Assembly (NCBI RefSeq): GCF_031081985.1 | Contig: NZ_JARWSK010000002.1 | Location: 372,001-436,000 of the forward strand | Direction of reading: 5' to 3' | From: Komagataeibacter xylinus | GTDB lineage: Bacteria > Pseudomonadota > Alphaproteobacteria > Acetobacterales > Acetobacteraceae | Length of the DNA stretch: 64,000 bases | Shown here: piece by piece, positions 8,987-18,713 of the stretch | Numbering within the stretch: the first letter of the stretch is position 1 | How the letters are laid out: each line of letters opens with the position of its first letter | Notes under the pieces: generated by a model | What the model was told of the DNA's origin: nothing | What the model saw: only the letters and a program-made list of their open reading frames with translations | The model's database searches: none | Position numbers and translations under genes: made by a program

Positions 8987-10264
8987 ATGCCGCCCGAGAC
9001 ACCGCCCCCGCCGCCACCATCCTACGAGCAGGTCCAGCAGCAGCGCGCCATCGAGGTCATGCGCCACAGCCGCATCGACACCCGCACGGCCTGCCTGCTG
9101 CTGCTTAGCGTGCTGGCGGTGTTCTATACGCTGTATTTCGCCTCGGCCATCATCCTGCCCATGATCCTGGCGCTGGTGGTCAACCTTCTGCTGTCCTCGC
9201 CGCTACGCTTCCTGCACACGCGGCTGCACCTGCCCAAGCCGCTGGCGGCCCTGTGCCTGATCCTGTGCGTGTTTGGCGTGGTGGGGGCGGTGGGCACCGC
9301 CATTTCCGTGCCCGCCACGGGGTGGCTCGAGCGCGCGCCCGAGGCGATCAGCACGGTGCAGGACCGCCTCGCCTTCCTGCGCGGGCCGTTCCAACTCCTG
9401 ACCGGCGCGTCCGACCGGATCCATAATTTCCTCTCCATCGCAGGCGGTCATGCCACCGCGACCGCCACCGACCAGACGACAGCCGACGGGCACGTCATTA
9501 TCGTGTCCACGCCCGCAGGCGGTGGCGGGGTGGCGGGACTGGACCGCTTTTCCTCCTCCATCCTGCTGGGCACGCAGGCTTTCATGGGCCAGTTCTTTAC
9601 CATGATCCTGATGCTGTTCTTCCTGCTGGCACAGGGCGACAGCCTGCTCAGGCGCTTTGTCGAGATCATGCCCACCTTTGCCGACAAGCGCCGCACGGTG
9701 CAGATCGCCTATCAGATCGAGCGCAATGTGTCGGAATACCTGGCCACCATTACCATCATCAACAGCCTCGTGGGCGTGGTGAACATGGTGCAGTGCTGGC
9801 TGCTGGGCATGCCCAACCCGCTGCTGTGGGGGGTCATGGCATTCCTGCTCAACTACATTCCCATTATCGGGCCGATGATGGGCATCATCATCTATTTTCT
9901 GGTGGGGCTGTTCGTCTATCCATCGGTGTGGCAGGCGCTGCTGCCCCCGGCCATCTACCTGTGCATTCACCTGACGGAAGGCGAGACCATAACCCCCATG
10001 GTGCTGGCGCGGCGCTTTACGCTCAACCCGGTGCTGGTCATGGCGTCACTCATGTTCTGGGACTGGCTGTGGGGCATTTTCGGGGCGTTCCTGTCGGTGC
10101 CCCTGCTGGCAGTATTCAAGATCATCTGCGACCATGTGGAGATTCTCACCCCGCTGGGCCACATCGTCGGCGGCCCGGCCCATCCCGCGCCACAAAAGCC
10201 GCTCTTTACCGAAATGCCCCCCAGCGCCACGCCGGATGAAGACCCCGACCGGCTGGAAGACTAG
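8987..10264 (+). CDS. AI-2E family membrane transporter
   Basis: A 425-residue inner-membrane protein of the AI-2E exporter/permease family (PF01594). Two transmembrane segments lie near residues 32-75 and further hydrophobic segments follow. The second half has the conserved LNYIPIIGPMMG and the final FLSVPLLAVFKII region. A Pro-rich N-terminus (PPETPPPPPPS) precedes TM1. Substrates of the family are varied, so none is assigned. A longer reading from 8843 is open, but the ATG at 8987 begins the conserved protein and the extra segment overlaps the pqqA promoter region. Confidence 0.85.
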   Translation: MPPETPPPPPPSYEQVQQQRAIEVMRHSRIDTRTACLLLLSVLAVFYTLYFASAIILPMILALVVNLLLSSPLRFLHTRLHLPKPLAALCLILCVFGVVGAVGTAISVPATGWLERAPEAISTVQDRLAFLRGPFQLLTGASDRIHNFLSIAGGHATATATDQTTADGHVIIVSTPAGGGGVAGLDRFSSSILLGTQAFMGQFFTMILMLFFLLAQGDSLLRRFVEIMPTFADKRRTVQIAYQIERNVSEYLATITIINSLVGVVNMVQCWLLGMPNPLLWGVMAFLLNYIPIIGPMMGIIIYFLVGLFVYPSVWQALLPPAIYLCIHLTEGETITPMVLARRFTLNPVLVMASLMFWDWLWGIFGAFLSVPLLAVFKIICDHVEILTPLGHIVGGPAHPAPQKPLFTEMPPSATPDEDPDRLED

Positions 10265-10309
10265 GGCATCTTCACCAGTTCGACTGTGTCCATTCAGACC
10301 GGACCAGCC

Positions 10310-11137
10310 CTAGCTGTTGCCTGCGGCCAGAACCTCAAGCTTGGCTGTTGAAACGATGGTAATGGCATAGCCCTTGCCCACCTCGATCATGCCCTGGGCG
10401 CGCATCCAGCTCAGCGTGCGGCTGACAGTCTCGATGGTCAGGCCCAGATAGTCGGCAATGTCGCCACGGGTCATGGGGAGGTGCAGCCGGCCACCCGATG
10501 GCGGCGGCTGGCCGGGCAGGAGGCCGGCCTGCATCTGGTCAAGCAGGAAGCTCGCCACGCGCTCGCGCGCGGTCTTGCGGCCGAGCAGGAGCATCTGGTT
10601 CTGGGCGGCGACAAGTTCGTTGGAGGCTTCTTCAAGCAGGCGGCGCTCGAGCTTGGGGAAATCATCGAGCAGTTCGCTCATCTTCTCACGCGAGAAGCGG
10701 CAGACGCGCACCGTATCGATCGCCTCGGCGCCAAAGGCATAATTGTCGGACACGGCAAGGCCGAGAAAATGCCCTGGCGCCGCGAAACCGGTGATCTGGC
10801 GCCGTCCGTCGGGCAGGGCCTTGAACAGCTTCACCGTGCCTGATGTCACGTTGAAGAAGTCGGTCGCGGGCGCGCCTTCCTCGATAAAGCCGCGACCGGG
10901 GGAAACGATGGTTTCCACCGCGACTTCGGCCAGGCGGGAGATATCGGAAGGTTCGATCACGCTGCAGACGCTGGTGGGGCGAACGCTGCAATTGGTGCAG
11001 AAATCCGCCTGCACGCCACCCGACCCGATCACGATACGCCGTGGCCTCGATTCAAACTGACACGAAGGCATATCCGACATGATAATTTCCAATTCACTTT
11101 CAGGCGCCCGCGTTCCGGCGCCGAAGTAACCGGACAT
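10310..11137 (-). CDS. FNR-type oxygen-sensing transcriptional regulator
   Basis: Crp/Fnr-family regulator of 275 residues. N-terminal cysteines at about 47, 50 and 58 (CTNCSVRPTSVC, a CxxCx7C pattern as in FnrN/FnrL), plus one central Cys (VRVCRFSREK), could ligate an oxygen-labile 4Fe-4S cluster. A cyclic-nucleotide-binding fold is followed by an HTH whose recognition helix has the FNR signature ExxSR (TIETVSRTL). The ATG at 11137 is preceded by AGGGAG at good spacing; an internal ATG at 11080 is the alternative. A perfect FNR box lies 63 bases upstream, suggesting autoregulation. A second box precedes the ompW-hemN genes. Confidence 0.93.
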   Translation of the reverse strand: MSGYFGAGTRAPESELEIIMSDMPSCQFESRPRRIVIGSGGVQADFCTNCSVRPTSVCSVIEPSDISRLAEVAVETIVSPGRGFIEEGAPATDFFNVTSGTVKLFKALPDGRRQITGFAAPGHFLGLAVSDNYAFGAEAIDTVRVCRFSREKMSELLDDFPKLERRLLEEASNELVAAQNQMLLLGRKTARERVASFLLDQMQAGLLPGQPPPSGGRLHLPMTRGDIADYLGLTIETVSRTLSWMRAQGMIEVGKGYAITIVSTAKLEVLAAGNS

Positions 11138-11199
11138 GCCCTGGCTCCCTAGAAATACAATAAATGCATTCGCCAAGAGCGCCGACTATGGCGGATGGG

Positions 11200-11213
11200 T
11201 TGATGTAAATCAA
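11200..11213. promoter_or_regulatory. FNR box (TTGAT-N4-ATCAA) upstream of the fnr gene
   Basis: TTGATGTAAATCAA is a perfect match to the FNR consensus TTGATnnnnATCAA. It lies in the divergent gap between the FNR-type regulator (minus) and the small ORF at 11290 (plus), so it could serve either. FNR binding is inferred. Confidence 0.8.
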
Positions 11214-11289
11214 TGCGGCCAACCCAGAAATATAAGGTAAACATGACGGATCATAACAAAAAATTCTTAACCCGAGGAAAATCCGACGC

Positions 11290-11775
11290 GTGCAGGCCGT
11301 CCCCCCGCCCATGGTCAGACGACTGGACCCCGCCGATGTGCCGCTCCTCTATCCGCTTGTGCGCCTGTCCTTTCCACACCTGACGCTGCGCGAATGGGTG
11401 CGGATCGGCCGCAGGCTGGCACGCCCCGGCGCGCGGGCGCGGCAGGGCATTCTTGTCGCCCATTATGGCAATGACAGGCCGCCATGCGGCATGGCCACCT
11501 TCCGGCGCGGCTTCGACCTGTGCTCGGGCGATACCCTGACATCAGACTACATCATCACCCTGTCCTATACCCGTGCGCAGACCATTATCGACGCGCTGCT
11601 CCCCGCCATGGAGACACTGGCACGCGAGTGGGGATGCGACGCCATACGCACCATCACCCATAGTAAACCCGTTGCAAAACCATACAGCCCGGTTCTGAAA
11701 CTGTGTTCATCCGGCAACATTACCGAAAGAACAGTCAGGCTGGACCATAACACGCAAATAGTTCCGCGCAGTTGA
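11290..11775 (+). CDS. Uncharacterised protein, weakly acetyltransferase-like
   Basis: A 161-residue protein that I do not recognise firmly. It opens VRRLDPADVPLLYPLVRLSFPHLTLREWVRIGRR, reminiscent of the first strand-helix of GNAT N-acetyltransferases, but no clear acetyl-CoA pyrophosphate-binding loop (Q/RxxGxG/A) is visible. GTG at 11290 is chosen because GAGGAAAA ends 9 bases before it; an ATG at 11311 is possible. It is flanked by perfect FNR boxes on both sides and precedes ompW-hemN, which suggests a role in low-oxygen physiology. That role is inference only. Confidence 0.6.
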   Translation: MQAVPPPMVRRLDPADVPLLYPLVRLSFPHLTLREWVRIGRRLARPGARARQGILVAHYGNDRPPCGMATFRRGFDLCSGDTLTSDYIITLSYTRAQTIIDALLPAMETLAREWGCDAIRTITHSKPVAKPYSPVLKLCSSGNITERTVRLDHNTQIVPRS

Positions 11776-11789
11776 TTGATTCATATCAA
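11776..11789. promoter_or_regulatory. FNR box (TTGAT-N4-ATCAA) upstream of ompW-hemN
   Basis: TTGATTCATATCAA is a second perfect FNR consensus site, right behind the stop of the preceding ORF and centred about 114 bases before the ompW-like start. A transcript activated from a class II position would start near 11824. hemN and ompW are classic FNR targets in other bacteria. Confidence 0.8.
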
Positions 11790-11896
11790 GGCCGAGTGCT
11801 AGGTGGCCGTGATTTCTGCACACATCAAATGAACTTGAATATTCTTAATCCTCTCGCCTGCCTGCCAGCCGGGAAAGAAACTGGGGTCTGCTTACC

Positions 11897-12697
11897 ATGA
11901 AGAACATCCGCAAACTCGCCCTGTCGGCAGTGCTCGGCGCCTCGGCGCTGGCCCCCGTGGCAGGCCATGCACAGACGGCGGCGCCCTCCACCTACGTCAA
12001 TGCCCCGCTGGCAGCACCTGTGGCACCCGCACAGCCGAAGGGCCACTGTGGCATCTTCGAGACCTGTGCGTCGACCAAGATCGGCCTGGGCCGCGGCGAC
12101 TTCATGGTCCGCCTGTCCGCCGTGGGCGTGCTGCCTGAAGATCGCGACAGCAAGGTGTGGGCGAACGGCGCGGCACTGACTGGTACCCGCGTCAAGACCA
12201 CCAACCAGGTCATGCCGGAGCTGACGTTCGAATACTTCGTGACCGACAACATCTCGCTGGACCTGATCGCGACCAGCACCCGTCATGAAGTGCAGGCCAA
12301 TGGCGGTGCCCTGTCCGCGCTGACCGGCGCCAGCAAGACCGATGTCGGCAGCGCCTGGGTTCTGCCCCCCACGGTCACGGTGGCCTGGCATTTCCGCCCG
12401 CACAAGCGCCTGAACCCATATGTGGGCGTTGGTGGCACCTTCATGTGGTTCCACAACATGAATGCCAGCGGCGCATTGGGTCTGAGCAAGCTGAACTCCG
12501 GCTTTACCGGTGGCCCGTCCATCAACGCCGGTGTGGATTACCAGCTGGTTGGCAACTGGTTCTTCAACTTCGACGTGAAGCAGATGTTCGTGCGCATGCA
12601 CGCCTGGGCTGAAAACAGCGACGAAAGCCTGAAGGTCAAGGCCCACGACTCTCTGGACCCGACCGTCATTTCCGCCGGTATCGCCTACCGGTTCTAA
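11897..12697 (+). CDS. ompW: OmpW family outer membrane protein
   Basis: An eight-strand beta-barrel outer-membrane protein of the OmpW family, thought to pass small hydrophobic molecules. It has a signal peptide MKNIRKLALSAVLGASALAPVAGHA with cleavage after about residue 25. The mature part carries the OmpW features: FMVRLSAVGVLPEDRDS, then PELTFEYFVTDNISLDLIA, PPTVTVAWHFRP with LNPYVGVGGTF, and a terminal aromatic (AYRF). It has 266 residues. Only 4 bases separate its stop from hemN, so the two are probably co-transcribed behind the FNR box at 11776. Confidence 0.92.
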   Translation: MKNIRKLALSAVLGASALAPVAGHAQTAAPSTYVNAPLAAPVAPAQPKGHCGIFETCASTKIGLGRGDFMVRLSAVGVLPEDRDSKVWANGAALTGTRVKTTNQVMPELTFEYFVTDNISLDLIATSTRHEVQANGGALSALTGASKTDVGSAWVLPPTVTVAWHFRPHKRLNPYVGVGGTFMWFHNMNASGALGLSKLNSGFTGGPSINAGVDYQLVGNWFFNFDVKQMFVRMHAWAENSDESLKVKAHDSLDPTVISAGIAYRF

Positions 12698-12701
12698 TGG
12701 C

Positions 12702-14066
12702 ATGAACGCGGCGGACAGCACCCTGCTTTCGCGCTACGGGGGCAACCTGCCGCGTTATACCAGCTACCCCACCGCAGCCCAGTTCACGGATGCGGTGGGC
12801 CCGGACGACAGCCGCGAATGGCTGTCCTCCCTCCCGGCGGACCAGCCGGTTTCCCTTTACCTGCATGTTCCCTTCTGTGACACGCTATGCCGGTTCTGCG
12901 GGTGCAATACCGCCGTGCTGCGCAATGCGGATGCAAGGAACGCCTACGCCGCCCTGCTGCACGAGGAACTGCGCCGCATCATTGCCCTGATCGGCCCCGG
13001 TCGCCGTATCACGCACCTGCAATGGGGTGGCGGCACGCCCACCACGCTCCCCGCCAGTGCAATGCGCCGCGTGATGGACGCCATCCGCCGCGACTTTGAC
13101 ATCGCCCCCGATGCCGAGATCAGCATCGAGGTCGATCCGCGCCATCTCCCCCCCGAATACCCGGCACTGCTGCATGAACTCGGCTTCAACCGCGCCAGCA
13201 TGGGCGTGCAGGATCTTGATGCCAGCGTGCAGCAGGCCTGTGGCCGCATCCAGAGCTGGGAGCAGACGCGTGACTGCCTCGATGCGCTGCGTGGGGCGGG
13301 TCTCGCTTCCATCAACATCGACCTGATCTACGGCCTGCCCCGGCAGGATACCGAGGGCGTGGCCCGCACGGCGCAGGCCGTGGCCAGCCTGAAACCTGAC
13401 CGGCTGGCCGTGTTCGGCTACGCCCATGTGCCGTGGAAGCAGAAGCGCCAGGCCCTCATGCCCGTGGGCGAGTTGCCGGGCGCACAGGAGCGCATCAGCC
13501 AGCGCGCGGCGATGGACAGCGTGCTGCGCGCGGCCGGTTTCCTGCCTGTGGGGCTTGACCATTACGTCAGCCCCGATGACAGCATGGCCCATGCCCTGAA
13601 AGCGGGCAGGCTGCACCGCAATTTTCAGGGCTACACCACCGACAGCGCGCCGGTGCTGATCGGCATTGGGGCCTCGGCCATTTCCTCGCTGCCCGGCGGC
13701 ATGACGCAGAACGCCGTCTCGGCTGCCGCCTATGCCCGCCTCATGGCCCGCCCCGACACCCTGCCCGTGGCACGCGGCGTGCGCCTGCAGCATGATGACC
13801 GTGCCCGCGCCGACATCATCGAGCAGCTCATGTGCGCCATGCAGGTCGATATCGACGCGCTGAGCGCCCGCCACGGCCTGCCTGCCAGTCATTTCGAGCC
13901 CGAATACAGCCGCCTTGCCCCCATGGTGGCGGATGGACTGGTCACCCTCACGGGCCATGAAGTGCGCATGACCGAAAAGGGGCGGCCGTTCGTGCGGCAT
14001 GTCGCCGCACTCTTTGACCGCTACCTCACGGCCCACAGCCGCACCCGCCACGCCAGCGCCCTCTAG
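12702..14066 (+). CDS. hemN: Oxygen-independent coproporphyrinogen III oxidase HemN
   Basis: Radical SAM enzyme that decarboxylates coproporphyrinogen III to protoporphyrinogen IX without oxygen. The cluster motif CxxxCxxCxC is at Cys59, Cys63, Cys66 and Cys68 (PFCDTLCRFCGC). The HemN N-terminal trip-wire region (RYTSYPTAAQF), GGGTPTTL and the GLPRQD region are present. The length of 454 residues is normal. It follows ompW by 4 bases under the FNR box, which fits induction at low oxygen. hemE and hemJ, further steps of the same pathway, lie about 10 kb away. Confidence 0.97.
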   Translation: MNAADSTLLSRYGGNLPRYTSYPTAAQFTDAVGPDDSREWLSSLPADQPVSLYLHVPFCDTLCRFCGCNTAVLRNADARNAYAALLHEELRRIIALIGPGRRITHLQWGGGTPTTLPASAMRRVMDAIRRDFDIAPDAEISIEVDPRHLPPEYPALLHELGFNRASMGVQDLDASVQQACGRIQSWEQTRDCLDALRGAGLASINIDLIYGLPRQDTEGVARTAQAVASLKPDRLAVFGYAHVPWKQKRQALMPVGELPGAQERISQRAAMDSVLRAAGFLPVGLDHYVSPDDSMAHALKAGRLHRNFQGYTTDSAPVLIGIGASAISSLPGGMTQNAVSAAAYARLMARPDTLPVARGVRLQHDDRARADIIEQLMCAMQVDIDALSARHGLPASHFEPEYSRLAPMVADGLVTLTGHEVRMTEKGRPFVRHVAALFDRYLTAHSRTRHASAL

Positions 14067-14132
14067 CGCCGCCCTTTACCGCTGGGGCGGCAACCCGTGG
14101 CCCACACCCCCACAGCCAGCAGCAGACCCTTC

Positions 14133-14774
14133 ATGCAAATCAACTGCGTCACCGCCGCCCTTGCCGCAAGCCCCGTCGTGCCGTGGCCCTATCCGCACTG
14201 GCAACTGCATGACGTGCTGCCCGCCGCCATTGCCGCCTCCCTTGTGCAATGGGTGCCCGGCGCGCAGTTCATTGGTGGCGACAGCGGCGGCCAGCGCGCG
14301 GGCCGCAACGGGCAGCGGCTGTTCGTCACCCCCGCCCAACGCGCGGCCCATCCCGCACTCGACCAACTCGCCTGCCTGTTCGATGATGCCGCCACGCGCG
14401 CGGGCTTTACCCGCCAGTGCAATGCCCGGCTCGACGATGCCGCCCTGCGCCTTGAACTGTGCCTCGACACCGATGGCTTCTGGCTCGAGCCGCATACCGA
14501 TATCGGCGCCAAGCGGCTGACGCTGCTGATCTCGCTCTCGATGGGTGCCGAGGCAATGGACTGGGGCACCGATATCATGACAGCGGAGGGCACGCCGGTG
14601 GCACGCGCCTCGGGGCTGTTCAATTCGGGGCTGCTGTTCATTCCGTCCGCGCAGTCATGGCATGGCTTCGTGCGCAGGCCATTGCACGGCGTGCGGCGCA
14701 CGCTGATTGTCAATTACGTCAGCCCCGAATGGCGGGCGACGGAGGAACTGGCCCGAAGGCCCTGCGCCGTCTGA
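14133..14774 (+). CDS. 2OG-Fe(II) oxygenase-like protein
   Basis: A 213-residue protein with a double-stranded beta-helix pattern. The motif LEPHTDIGAKRLTLLISLS gives a His-x-Asp iron ligand pair, and GLLFIPSAQSWHGF gives the distal His, followed by an Arg-rich segment (RPLHGVRRTLIVNYV) for 2-oxoglutarate. Such proteins hydroxylate proteins or small molecules; no substrate is apparent. It follows hemN by 66 bases on the same strand. The start is uncertain: ATG 14133 is used and a GTG at 14097 is in frame. Neither has a strong ribosome binding site. Confidence 0.75.
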   Translation: MQINCVTAALAASPVVPWPYPHWQLHDVLPAAIAASLVQWVPGAQFIGGDSGGQRAGRNGQRLFVTPAQRAAHPALDQLACLFDDAATRAGFTRQCNARLDDAALRLELCLDTDGFWLEPHTDIGAKRLTLLISLSMGAEAMDWGTDIMTAEGTPVARASGLFNSGLLFIPSAQSWHGFVRRPLHGVRRTLIVNYVSPEWRATEELARRPCAV

Positions 14775-14922
14775 ATACAGCCCCGCCATGCGGCTGGACG
14801 GAACAGAATACGCCCGCAAGGCTTTATTCGCGCACCAATCGGTTCTAGGAAACACTCCTATATAAATGTAACCCCTTTCATCCCATGTCATCCCGGTCAT
14901 GACGCAAGAGGACAACAGAGGT

Positions 14923-16563
14923 ATGAGCGAGACCCCGCGCGAGACTATGGAATTCGATGTCGTCATCGTAGGTGGCGGCCCGTCTGGCCTGGCCGCAGCC
15001 ATCCGGCTGCGCCAGGTTGCCCCCGATGCCACCGTGTGCCTGATTGAAAAAGGCAGCGAGATTGGCGCCCATATCCTGTCTGGCGCAGTGATCGAGCCGC
15101 GCGCGCTGGCAGAACTCTTGCCGCACTGGCACGAAGAAGGCGCCCCGCTGAACACCCCCGTGACAGAAGAGCAGATGCTCTACCTGACCGAGAACGGCGG
15201 CATCGAGATCCCGTTCCTCGACCGCGTGATGCCGCACATGCGCAACCACGGCAACTACATCGTGAGCCTTGGCGACCTGTGCCGCTGGCTGGCGGGCCGC
15301 GCGGAAGAGCTTGGCGTGGAAATCTATCCCGGCTTTGCAGGCGCGGAAGTGCTGGTTGATGACAGCGGGCGCGTGGCGGGCGTTGCCACGGGCGACATGG
15401 GCGTGGGCCGCGATGGGGAGCCGACCGGCAATTACGCGCCGGGCATGGAACTGCGCGCGAAATACACCCTGTTTGCAGAAGGCTGCCGTGGCTCGCTGAC
15501 CAAGCAGGTCATGGCGATGTACAACCTGCGCCAAGGCGTTGACCCGCAGACCTACGGGCTGGGCATCAAGGAACTGTGGGAAATCCCGAAAGAGATGCAC
15601 CGCCCCGGCCTGATCCAGCACAGCTTTGGCTGGCCGCTTGATGACCGGACCTATGGCGGCGCGTGGATGTACCATTTTGGCGACAACCTCGTCTCCTACG
15701 GCTTCGTGGTGGGGCTGGACTACCCCAACACATGGCTCTCGCCGTTTGACGAGATGCAGCGCGTAAAGCTGCACCCGTCCTTCCGCCCGTATTTCGAGGG
15801 CGCGCGACGCATCGCCTATGGCGCGCGCGCGCTGTCGGAAGGGGGGATCCAGTCCATTCCGCGCCTGACCTTCCCCGGTGGCGCGCTGATTGGCGATACG
15901 GCGGGCTTCCTCAACGTGCCCAAGATCAAGGGCACGCACACGGCCATGAAGTCGGGCATGCTGGCCGCCGAGGCCGTGGGCGAGGCGCTGGCCACCAGCC
16001 GCGTGGAACCCGGCTCCTATACCCGCCGAATCAAGGATTCCTGGCTGTGGGATGAACTGCGCACGGTGCGCAACATCCGCCCCGCCTTTGCCAAATTCGG
16101 CATGAAGGGCGGTGCGCTGTATGCGGGCATCGACGCCATGCTGCTGCGTGGCCGCGCGCCGTGGACGCTGCACACCCGCCACGCCGATAACGAAGTGCTG
16201 GAACCGGCCTCGGTCTCGCCGAAAATCAACTACCCCAAGCCCGATGGCAAGATCACCTTCGACCGCCTCTCCTCGGTGTTCCTGTCGGCCACCAACCATG
16301 AGGAAGACCAGCCCGTCCACCTCAAGGTGCGCAACATGTCGCTGTGGAAGACGGTGAACTGGAATGTGTTCCGCGCACCTGAAAGCCGCTACTGCCCGGC
16401 GGGCGTGTATGAAGTGGCTGATGAAGCCACCGACCCGCACCTGCAGATCAACGCGCAGAACTGCGTGCACTGCAAGACATGCGACATCAAGGACCCGACG
16501 CAGAACATCGACTGGGCCACGCCGGAGGGGGCAGGCGGCCCGAACTATCCGGGCGGGATGTAA
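14923..16563 (+). CDS. Electron transfer flavoprotein-ubiquinone oxidoreductase
   Basis: Membrane-associated flavoprotein (FAD plus 4Fe-4S) that passes electrons from ETF to ubiquinone. It has the N-terminal FAD-binding motif [19 protein letters not shown] and the segments [16 protein letters not shown] and [23 protein letters not shown]. At the C-terminus are the cluster cysteines CPAGVYEV and [18 protein letters not shown], ending [13 protein letters not shown]. All are diagnostic. The ATG at 14923 is preferred because AAGAGGA lies 10 bases upstream; an ATG at 14899 is in frame. It is followed by etfB and etfA, its redox partners, on the same strand. Confidence 0.98.
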   Translation: MSETPRETMEFDVVIVGGGPSGLAAAIRLRQVAPDATVCLIEKGSEIGAHILSGAVIEPRALAELLPHWHEEGAPLNTPVTEEQMLYLTENGGIEIPFLDRVMPHMRNHGNYIVSLGDLCRWLAGRAEELGVEIYPGFAGAEVLVDDSGRVAGVATGDMGVGRDGEPTGNYAPGMELRAKYTLFAEGCRGSLTKQVMAMYNLRQGVDPQTYGLGIKELWEIPKEMHRPGLIQHSFGWPLDDRTYGGAWMYHFGDNLVSYGFVVGLDYPNTWLSPFDEMQRVKLHPSFRPYFEGARRIAYGARALSEGGIQSIPRLTFPGGALIGDTAGFLNVPKIKGTHTAMKSGMLAAEAVGEALATSRVEPGSYTRRIKDSWLWDELRTVRNIRPAFAKFGMKGGALYAGIDAMLLRGRAPWTLHTRHADNEVLEPASVSPKINYPKPDGKITFDRLSSVFLSATNHEEDQPVHLKVRNMSLWKTVNWNVFRAPESRYCPAGVYEVADEATDPHLQINAQNCVHCKTCDIKDPTQNIDWATPEGAGGPNYPGGM

Positions 16564-16634
16564 TTGCCCGGCGGGTACGGTATGTATCCGCCACACCGAT
16601 TGCCCTTATCCGAAGACAGACAGGCAAATATGCA

Positions 16635-17384
16635 ATGAAGGTTCTCGTACCCGTCAAGCGCGTGATTGATTACAACATCAAGCCACGTGTGAAAGCCGAT
16701 GGCACCGGCGTTGAAACCGCTGGCGTCAAGATGTCCATGAATCCGTTTGACGAGATCGCGGTCGAGGAAGCCGTGCGCCTGAAGGAAAAAGGCGTGGTGA
16801 GCGAGATCATCGCCGTCTCCATCGGCGAGGCCAAGGCGCAGGACACGCTGCGCACCGCCATGGCCATGGGTGCCGACCGCTCCATCCTGGTCGAGACCGA
16901 TGTCGTGACCGAGCCGCTGGCCGTAGCCAAGGTGCTCAAAGCCCTGGTGGAAAAGGAAAAGCCGGAACTCATCATCCTGGGCAAGCAGGCCATTGATGAT
17001 GACATGAACGCCACCGGCCAGATGCTGGCAGGACTGCTGGACCGCCCGCAGGCCACCTTCGCCTCGAAGGTGGAAGTGGCTGATGGCGCGGTAACCGTCA
17101 CCCGCGAGATTGATGGCGGGTCGCAGACCGTGAAGCTGGCGCTGCCCGCCATCATCACCGCCGACCTGCGTCTCAACGAGCCGCGCTACGCCTCGCTGCC
17201 CAACATCATGAAGGCGCGCAAGAAGCCGATGGAAAAGATCACGCCCGCCGATCTGGGCGTGGACATGACCCCGCGCCTGAGCGTGATCTCGGTGTCAGAA
17301 CCGCCCGAGCGCAAGGCGGGCGTCAAGCTCGACTCGGCGGCCGAACTGGTTTCGCGCCTGCGTAACGAAGCAAAGGTGATCTGA
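16635..17384 (+). CDS. etfB: Electron transfer flavoprotein subunit beta
   Basis: Small subunit of the heterodimeric ETF, which collects electrons from acyl-CoA and other flavin dehydrogenases. It starts [23 protein letters not shown] and contains the AMP/nucleotide-binding beta-subunit signatures ([51 protein letters not shown]). It ends in the recognition-loop region [19 protein letters not shown] that contacts dehydrogenases. It has 249 residues. etfA begins 2 bases after its stop. Confidence 0.98.
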   Translation: MKVLVPVKRVIDYNIKPRVKADGTGVETAGVKMSMNPFDEIAVEEAVRLKEKGVVSEIIAVSIGEAKAQDTLRTAMAMGADRSILVETDVVTEPLAVAKVLKALVEKEKPELIILGKQAIDDDMNATGQMLAGLLDRPQATFASKVEVADGAVTVTREIDGGSQTVKLALPAIITADLRLNEPRYASLPNIMKARKKPMEKITPADLGVDMTPRLSVISVSEPPERKAGVKLDSAAELVSRLRNEAKVI

Positions 17385-17386
17385 TC

Positions 17387-18325
17387 ATGACCGTTCTCGT
17401 TTACCTCGATCATGAAGGCGGCGTGATCCGCCAGGCTTCGCGCTCCGCCATTACGGCTGCTGCCAAACTCGGCGATGTCGATGTGCTGGTCACCGGCCCC
17501 GATGCCGCTGCCGCGGCAAAATCGGCTGCCGCCATTCCCGGCGTGAAGAAGGTGTTTGCCGTAACCGACACCACCGGCAACAGCGAACTCGCCGAGCCGG
17601 TTGCCGCCCTGCTGGCACAGCTTGCGGGCGGTTACACGCACATCCTCGCGGCCTCTTCCGCCACGGCGAAGAACGTGCTGCCGCGTGCGGCGGCCCTGCT
17701 TGATGTGCAGCCGATCCCCGATATCGTCGCCATCAACGATGCCGAGACCTTCGTGCGCCCGATCTATGCGGGCAGCGCGCTGGCCACCGTGAAGTCGGCT
17801 GATGCGAAGAAGGTGATCACGGTGCGTGCCTCCGCCTTCGATCCGGCCCCGGCGGAAGGCGGCAGCGCCACCATCGAGGAGATCGCCCTGCCCGCAGGTC
17901 CGGGTGGCTCCACCTTTGTCGCCACCGAACTGTCGAAGTCCGAGCGACCGGAACTGGAATCCGCCCGCGTGGTGGTTTCGGGTGGCAACGGCATGCTCAA
18001 TGAAGAGAACTTCAAGCTGCTCGAGCCGCTGGCCGACCGCCTGGGTGCTGCCATTGGCGCCTCACGCGCGGCGGTGGACAAGGGCTTTGTCTCGAACGAA
18101 TACCAGGTGGGGCAGACCGGCAAGATCGTGGCGCCGGAACTGTATATCGCCATGGGCATTTCCGGGCAGATCCAGCATCTGGCCGGCATGAAGGACAGCA
18201 AGGTCATTGTTGCCATCAACAAGGACCCGGAGGCCCCGATCTTCCAGGTGGCGGATTACGGGATCGTGGGCGACCTGTTCACCATCCTGCCGCAGCTTGA
18301 GGCGGAACTCGACAAGGCAGGCTGA
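17387..18325 (+). CDS. etfA: Electron transfer flavoprotein subunit alpha
   Basis: FAD-carrying large subunit of ETF. The 312 residues begin [25 protein letters not shown]. The C-terminal FAD domain shows [46 protein letters not shown] and the final [35 protein letters not shown], all typical. It closes the ETF-QO-etfBA cluster and is followed by a strong terminator. Confidence 0.98.
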   Translation: MTVLVYLDHEGGVIRQASRSAITAAAKLGDVDVLVTGPDAAAAAKSAAAIPGVKKVFAVTDTTGNSELAEPVAALLAQLAGGYTHILAASSATAKNVLPRAAALLDVQPIPDIVAINDAETFVRPIYAGSALATVKSADAKKVITVRASAFDPAPAEGGSATIEEIALPAGPGGSTFVATELSKSERPELESARVVVSGGNGMLNEENFKLLEPLADRLGAAIGASRAAVDKGFVSNEYQVGQTGKIVAPELYIAMGISGQIQHLAGMKDSKVIVAINKDPEAPIFQVADYGIVGDLFTILPQLEAELDKAG

Positions 18326-18353
18326 CCCCTGCGGGCCAGTTGCAAGACATAAA

Positions 18354-18388
18354 GGGGTGCCGGGCGGTCTGTCCGGCACCCCTTTTTT
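18354..18388 (+). terminator. Rho-independent terminator after etfA
   Basis: A perfect 10-bp stem, GGGGTGCCGG with CCGGCACCCC, closes a 9-base loop and is followed by six T. It lies 28 bases past the etfA stop and ends the ETF operon. Confidence 0.95.
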
Positions 18389-18399
18389 GTCATGCGGGC

Positions 18400-18603
18400 C
18401 TATTCATTTTCCAGCACGGCATGGGCACGGGCGACCACCGTGTCATATTCCTGCTGGCTCAGCTCGCCACGGTGCAGCATCTCGCTTGCGCGGGCCAGCG
18501 CATCACGCGCATGGGTCACGTCGGGTATGGGGTAGCGTCGGCCCGGCAGAGCAAAGGCTGAATCGGGCAGGGCATCGCGTTCGGCCGCCGTCAGTCTGGA
18601 CAT
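18400..18603 (-). CDS. Small conserved protein of unknown function
   Basis: A 67-residue protein: MSRLTAAERDALPDSAFALPG, then RRYPIPDVTHARDALARASEM and a helical end. The pattern D-x-LP-S-FALPG-R-YPI-D--HARNAL resembles a short domain known from many bacterial and phage-linked small proteins of unknown role. No membrane or signal segment is seen. The gene stands alone on the minus strand, convergent with the ETF operon, with the etfA terminator just beyond its end. An AGGAATACC ribosome site precedes the ATG. Confidence 0.7.
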   Translation of the reverse strand: MSRLTAAERDALPDSAFALPGRRYPIPDVTHARDALARASEMLHRGELSQQEYDTVVARAHAVLENE

Positions 18604-18713
18604 CGGTATTCCTCCCTTAATGCAGGGGTTCCTGCCACGGGCGGGAACCGGCTCCAGCGTAATGGAGCCGCCCCATTCGCCACCAGCGGTAAAAGCGCTG
18701 GTCTCCCGCGCAA

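Noticed and set aside
14878-16596. Long minus-strand open frame opposite the ETF-QO gene
   Set aside because: Antisense shadow of a certain gene; rich in His, Arg and Gln with no domain.
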